Assembly (NCBI GenBank): GCA_017405845.1
Contig: JAFQZQ010000052.1
Location: forward strand, 62,001 to 126,000
DNA: 64,000 bases
DNA from: Mogibacterium sp.
GTDB lineage: Bacteria > Bacillota > Clostridia > Peptostreptococcales > Anaerovoracaceae
Direction of reading: 5' to 3'
In this document: positions 25,551-34,510 of the stretch, one piece after another
Numbering within the stretch: position 1 is the stretch's first letter
How the letters are laid out: the number at the start of each line of letters is the position of its first letter
Made by a program: the position numbers and the translations under genes
Notes under the pieces: generated by a model
Told to the model about the DNA's origin: nothing
What the model saw: only the letters and a program-made list of their open reading frames with translations
Database searches by the model: none

Positions 25551-26828
25551 ATGAGAAAAAGACATTATCTAAAAACCGCATTTGTAGGTGGACAGCTGAT
25601 CACCGGAAGGCATAAGGCGGCGATACAGGATTCACTGGTAATGATAGATCAGGGCTTTATCATTTATGCCGGAGAAAGAAACTACGATATGGCACCAAGC
25701 CTTGAAGGCTTTGATATCGTTGATATCACCGGTAAGACCATTATGCCGGGCCTTATAGATGCACATCTTCATTTCAGCGGGAATCTCAACGACAACGATT
25801 CTGACTGGGTAAGAGAGCCTCTGCTTCAGAAGCAGGTAATGGCTGTTCAGCAGGCACGCGAATGTCTTGAGAACGGACTTACCACCGTAGGAGAAATCTC
25901 CCGTTTCGGTATTCCAATCAGGGATATGGTAAACACAGGACAGATGCAGGGGCCTAGAATCATAGCGACCGGAAGAGGCTTCTGCGCTACCGCTTCACAC
26001 GGCGATTCCCATAACTGCTCAATAGAGGAAGTAGCCGCAGGTCATCCTTGGGCTGAAGCCGTTGACGGTCCTTGGGAACTTCGCAAGGCCGTAAGGCGCA
26101 GACTCAGAGAATGCCCTGACGCTATCAAGATCTGGGCAACAGGCGGCGGCATTTACAGATGGGATACATCGCGTGACCACCACTACACATATGAAGAGAT
26201 CAGAGCCGTCGTAGAAGAATCCGCGATGAGAGGCATCCCTGTCTGGTCACATACATACGGTGCCACAAAGCCTTCAGTAGATGCAGGCGTGGATTTCATC
26301 ATACATGGATTTGAGATCGACGAGTATGATATGGAAAGAATGTACGATAAGGGAATCTATTTCTGCCCTACCATCAACTTCCTTCCTGCATGGCTGTCGA
26401 CATATCCGCCGCAGTACATACCGGGTGTGCATGATAAATATGAAGGAAAAACGATAATAGATAAGGAGCTCGCAAGGCTCTATGACAACGTCAATAAAGC
26501 CTACAAGATGGGTGTCATAATCAATGTAGGATCCGACAGCTTCAATTCCGATTCAACACCTTACGGTGTCACTTCCATCGGAGAGATCCACAGATTCGTA
26601 GACTCCTGCGGAATGAGCGAAATGGATGCGATCATAGCCGGAACAGCCAACGGTGCCCGTGCTCTCGGCTGCTATCACATCACCGGATCAATAACAAGAG
26701 GCAAGTGTGCCGATATGCTGATAATCAACGGTGATCCTCTGAAGAGCATATATGATATCAGCGTCGACAACATGGACATGATCATCAAGGATGGCGAGGA
26801 AGTACTTCGCTACAAGGATAAGAAGTAG
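25551..26828 (+). CDS. Metal-dependent amidohydrolase (imidazolonepropionase-like)
   Basis: 425-residue TIM-barrel amidohydrolase. Metal ligands are visible: HxH in MPGLIDAHLHFSG (about residues 68-72), His in VWSHTYGATKPS and HGFEIDEYD, and the catalytic Asp in INVGSDSFNSDSTPYG. The N-terminal DSLVMIDQGFIIYAG and C-terminal GSITRGKCADMLIINGDPL are the usual beta-sandwich parts. The family hydrolyses cyclic amides, ureas or dipeptides; the exact substrate cannot be told. No signal peptide. A small gene follows 16 nt downstream and probably belongs to the same transcript. Confidence 0.87.
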   Translation: MRKRHYLKTAFVGGQLITGRHKAAIQDSLVMIDQGFIIYAGERNYDMAPSLEGFDIVDITGKTIMPGLIDAHLHFSGNLNDNDSDWVREPLLQKQVMAVQQARECLENGLTTVGEISRFGIPIRDMVNTGQMQGPRIIATGRGFCATASHGDSHNCSIEEVAAGHPWAEAVDGPWELRKAVRRRLRECPDAIKIWATGGGIYRWDTSRDHHYTYEEIRAVVEESAMRGIPVWSHTYGATKPSVDAGVDFIIHGFEIDEYDMERMYDKGIYFCPTINFLPAWLSTYPPQYIPGVHDKYEGKTIIDKELARLYDNVNKAYKMGVIINVGSDSFNSDSTPYGVTSIGEIHRFVDSCGMSEMDAIIAGTANGARALGCYHITGSITRGKCADMLIINGDPLKSIYDISVDNMDMIIKDGEEVLRYKDKK

Positions 26829-26844
26829 ATCCGGAGGTAGTGAT

Positions 26845-27144
26845 ATGGATAAAAAGATGGAAGAAATCATGAATGGACTCAGTCAGGTCATCACGATGCA
26901 ATATGATTATCCGCCTAACGGTGAAGGCTCACTCGGATACAAGGGCTTTAATCTGTACAGATTCAGGACTGATGACTTAGATGATATAAATTCAGCCATA
27001 CAGAAGAGAGCCGAGAAGTATGAGCACTCCTACAATTATCAGGTACTTGCTCAGGAAGTCATCACAGACCTTCTTGACGACGGATTGATCACATACGGAG
27101 GCTACGGTTTCAAGAAACAAATGAAAGAGAATCACAGCATCTGA
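26845..27144 (+). CDS. Small conserved-looking hypothetical protein
   Basis: 99 residues, no family recognised. The ATG at 26845 is set by GGAGG 8 nt upstream, after the amidohydrolase stop. Composition is mildly acidic with alternating helix and strand pattern; notable are YNYQVLAQEVITDLLDDGLI and the Gly/Tyr-rich TYGGYGFKK tail. No membrane segment or signal peptide. The tight spacing to the amidohydrolase and the terminator right after it argue for a real gene acting with that enzyme. Confidence 0.7.
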   Translation: MDKKMEEIMNGLSQVITMQYDYPPNGEGSLGYKGFNLYRFRTDDLDDINSAIQKRAEKYEHSYNYQVLAQEVITDLLDDGLITYGGYGFKKQMKENHSI

Positions 27145-27162
27145 TTCGGTAAAAACCATTCA

Positions 27163-27194
27163 GGGCAGCCTTTACACAGGCTGCCCTTTTTATT
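27163..27194 (+). terminator. Rho-independent terminator after the amidohydrolase operon
   Basis: Perfect 8-bp stem GGGCAGCC / GGCTGCCC (27163-27170, 27179-27186) followed by TTTTTATTG. Confidence 0.9.
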
Positions 27195-27224
27195 GTACAA
27201 AGCGAATCATTCCATGTATCGCAT

Positions 27225-28118
27225 TTACTCTCTTTGTCCGATTATCGTTGCTGCGAAGATGATTGCCGCACCTGCAATCTCCCTTACACTCATAATCTCG
27301 CGCAGGAAAATCGCTCCGAAGATCATGGCGAACACCGCCTCGAGGCTCATGATAAGAGCGGCTGTCGATGAGTCTGTGTATTTCTGGCCTATGATCTGCA
27401 GTGTATATCCGCCGGCTGTCGGCACGAATGTCTGGTATAGCAGCACCGGAATGCCGGCCAGCAGTGCCGCAAATGTAGGATCCTCTGCGATCAACGCTAT
27501 CACCAGGCCTGCCGCACCGCAGAAGAAGAACTGCGCCTGAGATATAAGTATGGCATTGTCCTTGTCGACAAAGCAGTTCACCGCAACGATCTGAGCGGCA
27601 AATCCGGCTGCGCTGACCAGAGTCAGCCAGTCTCCCTGAGTGGCTCCGCCGAGTCCGCCCTTGAGGCTCATGACTCCAAATCCGAACATGGCAAGAGCGA
27701 TGCAGAACACGGTGCGCCTCTTCACCTTACTGCCAACAATCACGCTGAAAAGCGGTGTAAACACAATATAAATCGAAGAGATGAAGCCCGACTTGCCGGC
27801 GCTGACAGTCAGAAGGCCGATCTGCTGTGTCGCAGTCCCGATAAGCATGAACAGGCCGCATAGAACGCCCGCCTTAAGCAGTCTCTTTTTTCTGTAGTCT
27901 ATCTGCCCCTGCGTGTTGTGTTTTCTTGAGAAATAGCCACTCGTTCTCAGGCCTCGCATAGCAATAGGGGTCAGCACAACAGCTGCCATAAGCTGCCTTA
28001 CTGCGTTGAATGTCATTGGCGGCATTACCCGGTTTCCGAGCTTCTGCGAAATGAATCCGGTGCCCCACAGCACAGCTGTAAGCAGAAGTATTAAGTTGCC
28101 TTTATTTTTGTCGCTCAT
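27225..28118 (-). CDS. EamA-family (DMT superfamily) transporter
   Basis: 297 residues with about ten hydrophobic helices in two EamA repeats. Repeat signatures are LLLTAVLWGTGFISQKLGN at the N-terminus, TVSAGKSGFISSIYIVFTPLF, and AALIMSLEAVFAMIFGAIFL in the second half. These proteins export amino acids, nucleosides or other metabolites at the cytoplasmic membrane; the substrate is not predictable. Stand-alone gene, convergent with the amidohydrolase operon and divergent from rplM. Confidence 0.9.
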   Translation of the reverse strand: MSDKNKGNLILLLTAVLWGTGFISQKLGNRVMPPMTFNAVRQLMAAVVLTPIAMRGLRTSGYFSRKHNTQGQIDYRKKRLLKAGVLCGLFMLIGTATQQIGLLTVSAGKSGFISSIYIVFTPLFSVIVGSKVKRRTVFCIALAMFGFGVMSLKGGLGGATQGDWLTLVSAAGFAAQIVAVNCFVDKDNAILISQAQFFFCGAAGLVIALIAEDPTFAALLAGIPVLLYQTFVPTAGGYTLQIIGQKYTDSSTAALIMSLEAVFAMIFGAIFLREIMSVREIAGAAIIFAATIIGQRE

Positions 28119-28144
28119 GTATCAGATTTTACAAAGAAAATTGC

Positions 28145-28173
28145 TTGACTTCAAGGCTTTGACCGCTTATACT
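28145..28173 (+). promoter_or_regulatory. Sigma-A promoter of rplM-rpsI
   Basis: TTGACT (28145-28150), 17 nt, TATACT (28168-28173). It lies ~265 nt upstream of the rplM ATG, leaving a long leader. Confidence 0.8.
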
Positions 28174-28174
28174 A

Positions 28175-28439
28175 ATCAAGCGTGTGCGCTGGATTTGTTC
28201 AGTGCCGCAGCCGAGGCAGGTCATCGGACCGGCAGCCGAAGCACTAATAATTTATTACTAGTTATGCCGAACCAGAATGGCGACCGCAAAAGCGGGCAGG
28301 CCTCTCCCAGTAGGCGAACCGAAAAAGCTCTGCAATAAAGCAGACGTACCGTGATTCGGACGCAAAGTGTAAAAGCAGTCGTACCGCAAACCGGACGCAA
28401 AGCACATAGGCAGATCTGAGTAGGTAGAAAGGAATCAAG
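28175..28439 (+). promoter_or_regulatory. Long 5' leader of the L13-S9 operon
   Basis: About 260 nt without a gene between promoter and rplM. It includes short G+C-rich hairpins (for example GCCGAAC / GGCGACC-type pairings near 28270) and a tandem 35-nt repeat. Firmicute rplM genes often carry an L13 autoregulatory leader; whether this RNA matches that structure needs a covariance-model search. Confidence 0.45.
28337..28406 (+). repeat. Two tandem 35-nt imperfect repeats in the rplM leader
   Basis: AAAGCAGACGTACCGTGATT... (28337-28371) and AAAGCAGTCGTACCGCAAAC... (28372-28406) share CGTACCG and CGGACGCAAAG at the same positions, about 80% identical. Confidence 0.75.
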
Positions 28440-28868
28440 ATGAAGTCTTACATCGCTAAGCCATCCGATATCGACCGCAAGTGGTACGTTATCGATGCAG
28501 AGGGAAAGACTCTCGGAAAGCTCGCTGTAGAAGCAGCAATGCTCCTGAGAGGAAAGAAAAAGCCGACTTACACACCGCACATCGACACAGGCGATTACGT
28601 TATCGTAATCAATGCTGAGAAGGTTGCAGTCAGCGGCAAGAAAGAATCCGACAAGGTCTATAAGAGACATTCCGGTTATCCGGGTGGACTCAAGGAGACA
28701 ACTCTCGGCGAAATGAGAGCGACAAAGCCTGAGGAGATCATCCTCCACGCTGTTCGCGGAATGATGCCGAAGGGCAAGCTCGGACGTCAGATGTTCAAGA
28801 AGCTCAAAGTATACGCAGGACCTGAGCATCCACATACAGCTCAGAAGCCTGAAGTATGGACTTGGTAG
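28440..28868 (+). CDS. rplM: 50S ribosomal protein L13
   Basis: 142 residues, normal length, an early-assembling large-subunit protein. Diagnostic sequence includes [53 protein letters not shown] and [28 protein letters not shown] lies upstream of the ATG. First gene of the conserved rplM-rpsI operon with a long leader; likely growth-rate and autogenous control. Confidence 0.98.
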   Translation: MKSYIAKPSDIDRKWYVIDAEGKTLGKLAVEAAMLLRGKKKPTYTPHIDTGDYVIVINAEKVAVSGKKESDKVYKRHSGYPGGLKETTLGEMRATKPEEIILHAVRGMMPKGKLGRQMFKKLKVYAGPEHPHTAQKPEVWTW

Positions 28869-28884
28869 AAAGGAGGAGTAGACA

Positions 28885-29283
28885 ATGGCAAAGACTATGT
28901 ATCAGGCAACAGGCAGAAGAAAGTCATCCGTAGCCAGAGTTAGACTTCTTCCTGGAGCAGGCAACATCATCATCAACAAGAGAGACATCGATACATACTT
29001 CGGCGAGAAAGATATCGTTAAGAACGAAGTCAGAAGACCTCTCGAACTTACAGGAACACTCGGCAGCTTTGATGTAATCGCTACAGTTAACGGCGGCGGT
29101 TTCACAGGCCAGGCAGGAGCACTCAGACACGGAATCGCAAGAGCACTCTGCGAAGTCGACGAAGAGGCTTACAGACCGGCACTTAAGGCAGCTGGCTTCC
29201 TGACAAGAGACCCAAGAATGAAAGAGCGTAAAAAGCCGGGTCTCAAGAAGGCCAGAAGAGCAAGCCAGTTCTCCAAGAGATAA
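28885..29283 (+). CDS. rpsI: 30S ribosomal protein S9
   Basis: 132 residues, normal length; the C-terminal tail reaches the ribosomal P site. Motifs: [19 protein letters not shown], the [19 protein letters not shown] block, and the conserved basic end [18 protein letters not shown]. It starts 16 nt after rplM with AAAGGAGGAG upstream, and a strong terminator follows. Confidence 0.98.
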   Translation: MAKTMYQATGRRKSSVARVRLLPGAGNIIINKRDIDTYFGEKDIVKNEVRRPLELTGTLGSFDVIATVNGGGFTGQAGALRHGIARALCEVDEEAYRPALKAAGFLTRDPRMKERKKPGLKKARRASQFSKR

Positions 29284-29320
29284 TCAACAGAGACTATTGC
29301 TCACACAAAACGAGCCAATC

Positions 29321-29352
29321 AAAAAGGAGTTCATTACGAACTCCTTTTTTTC
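29321..29352. terminator. Bidirectional terminator between rpsI and fruA
   Basis: AAAAAGGAGTTC-attac-GAACTCCTTTTT: 12-bp stem with T-tracts on both strands, serving the convergent rplM-rpsI and fructose operons. Confidence 0.92.
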
Positions 29353-29400
29353 ATTGTCAGATCAATCGGAAATCAATCTGTATGTACCTTTATTTCCCGA

Positions 29401-31341
29401 TTAAGCGTCTTCCTTGTTCTTCTTCAGCAGTCCGAGGAGCAGGCATCCGATAACGGAACCTACGAGGAGTGCTACGAGATACATGAATACGTTTCCTACT
29501 ACAGGGAATACGAAGATTCCACCGTGAGGAGCCATGAGCGTGCACTTGAATGCCATCGAGAGCGCGCCTGCAACACCGGAACCAACCATCAGAGCCGGGA
29601 TTACGTGCAGTGGGTCTGCAGCTGCGTAAGGGATAGCACCCTCAGTGATGAAGCAAAGTCCCATGATGAAGTTGACAGGACCGGACTTTCTTTCAGCCTC
29701 TGTGTATTTCTTCTTGTGAATAATTGTGGAAAGTGCGATAGCGATAGGTGGAACCATTCCGCCGACCATTACTGCAGCCATGATCATGTAGCCGATCTCA
29801 TTCTGAGCTGCAAGTGCAGCTGTACCGAATACGTATGCAGCCTTGTTGAGCGGGCCGCCCATGTCTGTAGCCATCATTGCGCCGAGGAGAAGTCCGAGTA
29901 CAACGCTGGATCCCGAGCTCATGCCCATGAGTACGTTGGAGATCCATGTGTTGAGTGCTCCTACGATTGGGTTGATAGCGCACATTACCAGACCAATCAT
30001 CAGTATTCCGCAGAGCGGATAGATAAGTACCGGCTTGATTCCTTCGAGTGCAGGAGGAAGCTTTTCACATACTTTCTGGAGGCCCTTTACGAGGAAACCT
30101 GCAGCAAAGCCTGCTACGAGAGCTCCGAGGAATGCGGATGGGATTCCGCCGCCAGGTGAAGCAAATGTAGCGCCGGATGCAGCGAGAGCACCTCCTACGA
30201 AACCTACAGCGAGGCCCGGACGGTCAGCGATACTGCGTGCGATGAATCCTGCGAGGATCGGCAGCATGAAGTTGAATGCTGTTCCGCCGATAGCCTTGAA
30301 CCATGCAGCAACAGGTGTGTTGGAACCGAAGTTGCTTGGGTCGATCGAGTAGTCATCGAGCAGGAATGCAATAGCGATAAGAATACCACCGCCGATAACG
30401 AATGGAAGCATGTGCGAAACACCTTCCATGAGGCTCTTGTAGAAGAATCTTCCTGCGCCCTCCTTCTCAGCCGGTGCATCTGATGCAACTGCGCCGGAGT
30501 GCTGATATACAGCAGCATCTCCTGCTATAGCGCGGTCGATGAGACCTTCTGAGCGGTGGATAGCGTCAGCTGTTGATGCCTTGATGAGCTTCTTTCCGTC
30601 GAAACGTCCAAGGTCAACGTTCTTGTCAGCTGCGATGATTACAACGTCAGCTTCCTTGATGTCGTCTGCAGTGAGTACATTCTTGGCACCGCCTGATCCC
30701 TGAGTCTCAATCTTGACGCCAACGCCTTTCTTTGCTCCGGTCTGCTCGAGTGCTTCAGCTGCCATGTAAGTATGTGCAATACCTGTTGGGCAAGCTGTAA
30801 CTCCGACAACCTTTGTTCCCTTTGCAGGAGCTGCTTCTGCAGCTGCAGCTGCAACAGGAGCTGCCTCTTCCTTACCAAAACGATCAGCTTCCTTGTCATC
30901 GATCAGACCTAAGAACTCATCTACTGTCTTAGCTCCTACGAGTGCACTTGCGAAATCAGGATCCATGAGCATTGTCATGAGGTTTGCAAGTACTTCGAGA
31001 TGTGTGTCTGCTGCGCCTGCAGGTGCAGCGATCATGAAGAACAGATTGCTGTCAGTTCCGTCGAGGCACTCATAGTTAACGCCTCCAGGTACTGTCATGG
31101 CTACAAGACCAGGCTGCTTAACAGCATCTGTCTTTGCGTGAGGAACAGCGATGCCCATGCCAACAGCTGTTGAACCCTGAGCTTCTCTGGCCTCGATAGC
31201 CTTCTTGTAACCCGCCTTGTCGTTAAGGTTACCAACTTTGTCGTGGAGATTTACCAGAATGTCGATTGCGGCGTTCTTATCTGCCGGGCTCTGATTCAGG
31301 AGTACTCCTTCCTTTTTCAGTAAATCGGTTATTTTCATCAT
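29401..31341 (-). CDS. fruA: Fructose PTS permease, EIIABC fusion
   Basis: 646 residues in the order IIA-IIB-IIC. IIA (1-~150) has the phospho-His H68 in GIAVPHAKTD. After an Ala-rich linker, IIB (~175-275) has the phospho-Cys C184 in VTACPTGIAHTYMAAEAL. IIC (~300-640) is the membrane channel with about nine helices, and its VAGFAAGFLVKGLQKV and NPIVGALN segments are typical. It imports fructose as fructose-1-phosphate. The start is MM; the second Met (31338) is better spaced from AAGGAAA. FruK upstream completes the pathway. Confidence 0.95.
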   Translation of the reverse strand: MMKITDLLKKEGVLLNQSPADKNAAIDILVNLHDKVGNLNDKAGYKKAIEAREAQGSTAVGMGIAVPHAKTDAVKQPGLVAMTVPGGVNYECLDGTDSNLFFMIAAPAGAADTHLEVLANLMTMLMDPDFASALVGAKTVDEFLGLIDDKEADRFGKEEAAPVAAAAAEAAPAKGTKVVGVTACPTGIAHTYMAAEALEQTGAKKGVGVKIETQGSGGAKNVLTADDIKEADVVIIAADKNVDLGRFDGKKLIKASTADAIHRSEGLIDRAIAGDAAVYQHSGAVASDAPAEKEGAGRFFYKSLMEGVSHMLPFVIGGGILIAIAFLLDDYSIDPSNFGSNTPVAAWFKAIGGTAFNFMLPILAGFIARSIADRPGLAVGFVGGALAASGATFASPGGGIPSAFLGALVAGFAAGFLVKGLQKVCEKLPPALEGIKPVLIYPLCGILMIGLVMCAINPIVGALNTWISNVLMGMSSGSSVVLGLLLGAMMATDMGGPLNKAAYVFGTAALAAQNEIGYMIMAAVMVGGMVPPIAIALSTIIHKKKYTEAERKSGPVNFIMGLCFITEGAIPYAAADPLHVIPALMVGSGVAGALSMAFKCTLMAPHGGIFVFPVVGNVFMYLVALLVGSVIGCLLLGLLKKNKEDA

Positions 31342-31420
31342 TTTCCTTTCTGCGCTGTGCGCTGACCTATAAAGATAACCCCCATACTATATTTTATTTA
31401 CGAAACTGCAGGGCTTTTGC

Positions 31421-32326
31421 TCACAGCGTTTCGAAAATACTGAGTATAAGATCTCCTGTTGCGAGATCGTCTGAGAAAGCAGTTGCACTGCCTGCAGCGG
31501 TTCCCATGTTGAGAGCCGTCTGATAATCGTGTGACTTCATGTAACCTGCAACGAAGCCTGCTACCATCGAGTCTCCTGCTCCTACAGAATTCTTAACTTT
31601 TCCCTTCGGAACTCCGACACGGAATCTCTGACCGTCTTCTGTAATAAGCATTGCTCCGTCTTTTGCCATCGAGATAAGCACGTTCCTTGCTCCCAGGTCC
31701 TGGAGCTTTCTGGCGTACTCTTCGATCTCATCATCATTCTTGAGAACCACGCCGAACATTTCTCCAAGCTCATGATTGTTAGGCTTGATCAGGAACGGAT
31801 TGTATTTAAGCACTTTCAGCAGAAGGTCCTTTGTAGCATCAACAACGAACATGATGCCTTTTCCGTAAAGTCTCTCAAGTATTATCTCATAAACATTGCT
31901 CGGAAGCGAATTCGGGATGCTGCCGGCAAGGATGAGTACATCGCCCTCCTCGAGCTTGTCCAGCTTATGAAGGAGCTCATCATATGCCTCGTCGCTGATC
32001 TTAGGTCCCTGAGCGTTGATTTCAGTCTCTTCTTCGCCCTTGATCTTAACGTTGATCCTGGAAATACCCTCCTCCAGCATGATGAAGTCAGCGATGATGC
32101 CTTTTTTGTTAACGCTGTCAACGATCGCTTCGCCCGTAAAACCTGCAGCAAATCCGAGAGCAGTGTTTTCGATTCCAAGGTTCTTAAGAACAGTCGAAAC
32201 GTTTATGCCCTTTCCTCCGAAGAAGCAGTCCTCGGACGCGGATCTGTTGGTCATGCCCGGGTCAAGCGGCTTGTCCATCCTGACGATATAGTCAATCGCC
32301 GGATTAAAAGTTACAGTGTAAATCAT
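31421..32326 (-). CDS. fruK: 1-phosphofructokinase
   Basis: 301 residues, PfkB family. It phosphorylates fructose-1-phosphate to fructose-1,6-bisphosphate. It shows MIYTVTFNPAIDYIVRM, GGKGINVSTVLKNLG and the ATP/catalytic signature VGAGDSMVAGFVAGYM (catalytic Asp in GAGDS). The ATG at 32326 is preceded by GGAGG and overlaps the stop of the upstream lipoprotein gene (ATGA). It is followed by fruA after ~80 nt. Confidence 0.95.
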   Translation of the reverse strand: MIYTVTFNPAIDYIVRMDKPLDPGMTNRSASEDCFFGGKGINVSTVLKNLGIENTALGFAAGFTGEAIVDSVNKKGIIADFIMLEEGISRINVKIKGEEETEINAQGPKISDEAYDELLHKLDKLEEGDVLILAGSIPNSLPSNVYEIILERLYGKGIMFVVDATKDLLLKVLKYNPFLIKPNNHELGEMFGVVLKNDDEIEEYARKLQDLGARNVLISMAKDGAMLITEDGQRFRVGVPKGKVKNSVGAGDSMVAGFVAGYMKSHDYQTALNMGTAAGSATAFSDDLATGDLILSIFETL

Positions 32327-32772
32327 TTTGAACCTCCGTTGCTGCAATCTGCTAATATAGCTTCTATCTTTACCGTCCCTGTAGCCTTTTCACTTACTAT
32401 AGCTTTTACAAGATAGCTGCCAGGCTCCACCGTTCCCGACATGGAGTCAGTGTCATTTGCGTTGAACGTCATTACCGGGTCCTCATCAGGAATTTCAGGG
32501 ACCTCGTCGATCGACTGTTCATCAGCTGTTTTGTAAAGTTCTACCTGTATCACACCCTTCTCAAGATTCGATGTCAGCAGGACCTGATCACAGTCAGTTA
32601 CCGCAAGACTTCCGGTAACAACAGCTTCATCTACGGCAGCGTTCTTTGCGTCAATTGTTATGCACTTCTCGTTACCTGCGTCGATGCTGAACTCGCTTTG
32701 TCCGCATGCCGACAGCATCGTCATGGCCAGTATCATGCACCCAACAAGTATCAAGCAAACCTTATTTTTCAT
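32323..32772 (-). CDS. Small lipoprotein translationally coupled to fruK
   Basis: 149 residues. The signal peptide MKNKVCLILVGCMILAMTM is followed by the lipobox LSACGQ (Cys ~23). The mature part is predicted beta-rich (IDAKNAAVDEAVVTGSLAVT, GTVEPGSYLVKAIVSEKATG). No family recognised. Its last codons (GGA GGT TCA AAA TGA) supply the fruK ribosome site and overlap the fruK ATG. It could be a sugar-binding or envelope-sensing accessory to the fructose system, but that is only a context guess. Confidence 0.8.
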   Translation of the reverse strand: MKNKVCLILVGCMILAMTMLSACGQSEFSIDAGNEKCITIDAKNAAVDEAVVTGSLAVTDCDQVLLTSNLEKGVIQVELYKTADEQSIDEVPEIPDEDPVMTFNANDTDSMSGTVEPGSYLVKAIVSEKATGTVKIEAILADCSNGGSK

Positions 32773-32797
32773 TAACGTATACTCCTTATGCTATTAT

Positions 32798-33235
32798 TCA
32801 GAGACTTTCAGGTCCGAAGCTGAACGGCAGCAGCTCATCCAGCGTGTTTTCCTGGTAATCCTCCGGCGTTCTTGCGGAAAGAACTATCATCCTTTCCTTA
32901 TCCCCAAAGTCCCTCATAACCTGTCTGCAGGCACCGCATGGCACACAGTATTCCATGCGCTCGCCGTCAGTGCCTCCAACTATGGCAACAGCCAAAAGTC
33001 TCTTTTCACCCTCGGCTATCGCGTGGAATATAGCATTGCGTTCTGCACAGATGGTCATACCGAGCGAAGCACTCTCAACATTGACTCCGGTGTAAATCTC
33101 TCCCGAGTCGAAGAGCGCTGCGGCTGCCACGTTATAGTGCGAGTACGGCGCGTACGAGTTAGGCAGCTTTTCGATTGCCTTTTCGATAAGGAGCCTTTTC
33201 ATCTCCTCATCTTTCCTTATGTCTTTATCGTACAT
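32798..33235 (-). CDS. cdd: Cytidine deaminase
   Basis: 145 residues, the homotetrameric zinc-enzyme size class. It deaminates cytidine/deoxycytidine to uridine in pyrimidine salvage. Zinc ligands and catalytic Glu are in TICAERNAIFHAI (C-A-E) and CVPCGACRQVMRDF (PCxxC). N-terminal SYAPYSHYNVAAAAL and GVNVESASLGM are characteristic. AGGGGGG lies upstream of the ATG. Confidence 0.96.
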   Translation of the reverse strand: MYDKDIRKDEEMKRLLIEKAIEKLPNSYAPYSHYNVAAAALFDSGEIYTGVNVESASLGMTICAERNAIFHAIAEGEKRLLAVAIVGGTDGERMEYCVPCGACRQVMRDFGDKERMIVLSARTPEDYQENTLDELLPFSFGPESL

Positions 33236-33276
33236 TTTTGCCCCCCTTATCGCAAAGCCGTCAACAAGAGCTGATT

Positions 33277-34038
33277 TTAGAACTCAAATCTCGGGTTGTC
33301 CTTGTCGACGATGCCGGTCGCAACCGTGCAGCTGCGTCCCGACTGTGCGAAGTAGTTTGCAACGCACTCGGTGAAATCCTTCATCGCCTTCTTTACCTCT
33401 TCAAGGTTTAGATCGGAAAATCCGTCTATCGGATAAAGGACTCCGGTCGTCTTCTCAGTCATCTTGCCGACCTCACTCTGTCTCCAGGTCCAGCGGCGTG
33501 TCCTTACCTCATGGCCGGATACGTATACAACTTCGCCTGGTTCAGGATTGTCGAATTCATCCTCTGCTGCGCCGAAAGGTCTGAACGTATCCTCAGCGGT
33601 AGCCGGTCTGACCTCAAGGCCGGTGTCTTCGCAGCCACGGCCCTTGCCATCAGGGCGTACAAAGGTGAACAGATCGTGAGCTCCGATAGGCAGCTTGTAT
33701 TTCAGAGAAATAGCGTTGCCGAGATCTACTGCCGGATTGATCGAAGGAAGGCCCTTTCCCTTAGCGAGCCTGTCCATGAGTGCCTCAGCAGCGCATGTAT
33801 ATCTGTTAGGATTCATGCCAAGTGCACGGAAGGCCTCGCGGTAAGGTACTACGCACGGATCGTTCTTTGCCTTGTTTCCCGATTCAGCAAAATACTGAAT
33901 AACTTCGTTGGAATTCTCCTCGAGCATCTTTTCGATTGCCGGATAATCCTTGGAATTGTTAATGCCGGTTACGGCTACTACTCCGACAACGAAAGTCGGC
34001 AATTTATCAAACACCTCTTTGCTGACTTCATAAAACAT
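33277..34038 (-). CDS. B3/B4 tRNA-binding-domain protein
   Basis: 253 residues. Resembles stand-alone B3/B4 proteins, related to the editing domain of the PheRS beta subunit. Typical stretches are PYREAFRALGMNPNRYTCAA, GLPSINPAVDLGNAISLKY, PIGAHDLFTF and GEVVYVSGHEVRTRRWTWR. These proteins are thought to edit or bind aminoacyl-tRNA, but most are uncharacterised. Full family length; no membrane segments. Confidence 0.87.
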   Translation of the reverse strand: MFYEVSKEVFDKLPTFVVGVVAVTGINNSKDYPAIEKMLEENSNEVIQYFAESGNKAKNDPCVVPYREAFRALGMNPNRYTCAAEALMDRLAKGKGLPSINPAVDLGNAISLKYKLPIGAHDLFTFVRPDGKGRGCEDTGLEVRPATAEDTFRPFGAAEDEFDNPEPGEVVYVSGHEVRTRRWTWRQSEVGKMTEKTTGVLYPIDGFSDLNLEEVKKAMKDFTECVANYFAQSGRSCTVATGIVDKDNPRFEF

Positions 34039-34145
34039 AGTCTAATTCCCTTCCATCAAAAATCATTTACGTTTTATTTTATCACGACATCCGCCCCTAT
34101 AATAGTGAAAAAAAGGGTTGCATTAATAAAACACAAATAAAAATA

Positions 34146-34177
34146 AGTGACAGGATTCAAAATCCTGCCACTTTTAT
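34146..34177. terminator. Bidirectional hairpin terminator
   Basis: AAGTG-A-CAGGATT pairs with AATCCTG-C-CACTT (one mismatch). TTTTAT follows on the plus strand and ATTTTTATTTG on the minus, terminating the DUF1858 gene. Confidence 0.8.
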
Positions 34178-34221
34178 GTGTTGTCTCATTTTGATAATCA
34201 TCCGTTATAAGGATCTTCGCA

Positions 34222-34413
34222 TTATGCAAGTGCTTCATTAAGAGCCGCTACGAGCTGATCAGCGTCAAGTCCGTGTACCTGTGCAGCTGCATCGATGGAT
34301 TCGCCCTGAGAAGCCGGGCAGCCAATGCACATCATGCCGTTTGCAAAGAAAGTACGAACCAGTTCAGGATGCTCATTGATAACGTCTCCGATAATCATTT
34401 CCTTTGTAATCAT
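34222..34413 (-). CDS. DUF1858-domain small protein
   Basis: 63 residues from the ATG at 34413 (AGGAG 8 nt upstream); longer in-frame starts have no ribosome site. It matches the DUF1858 pattern: TKEMIIGDVINEHPELVRTF, then NGMMCIGCPASQGESI with a CxxC pair. Such small proteins are thought to be redox or hybrid-cluster-associated, but the role is unproven. A stand-alone gene with its own terminator. Confidence 0.88.
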   Translation of the reverse strand: MITKEMIIGDVINEHPELVRTFFANGMMCIGCPASQGESIDAAAQVHGLDADQLVAALNEALA

Positions 34414-34510
34414 TTGAATGGTCTCCTTTCGTGGAAATTCTCTACACCGCATATAGTACAACTGCGTGCGGTCAAAAGCAAGCAATATTCCTATTTGTGG
34501 GATAGGATTT

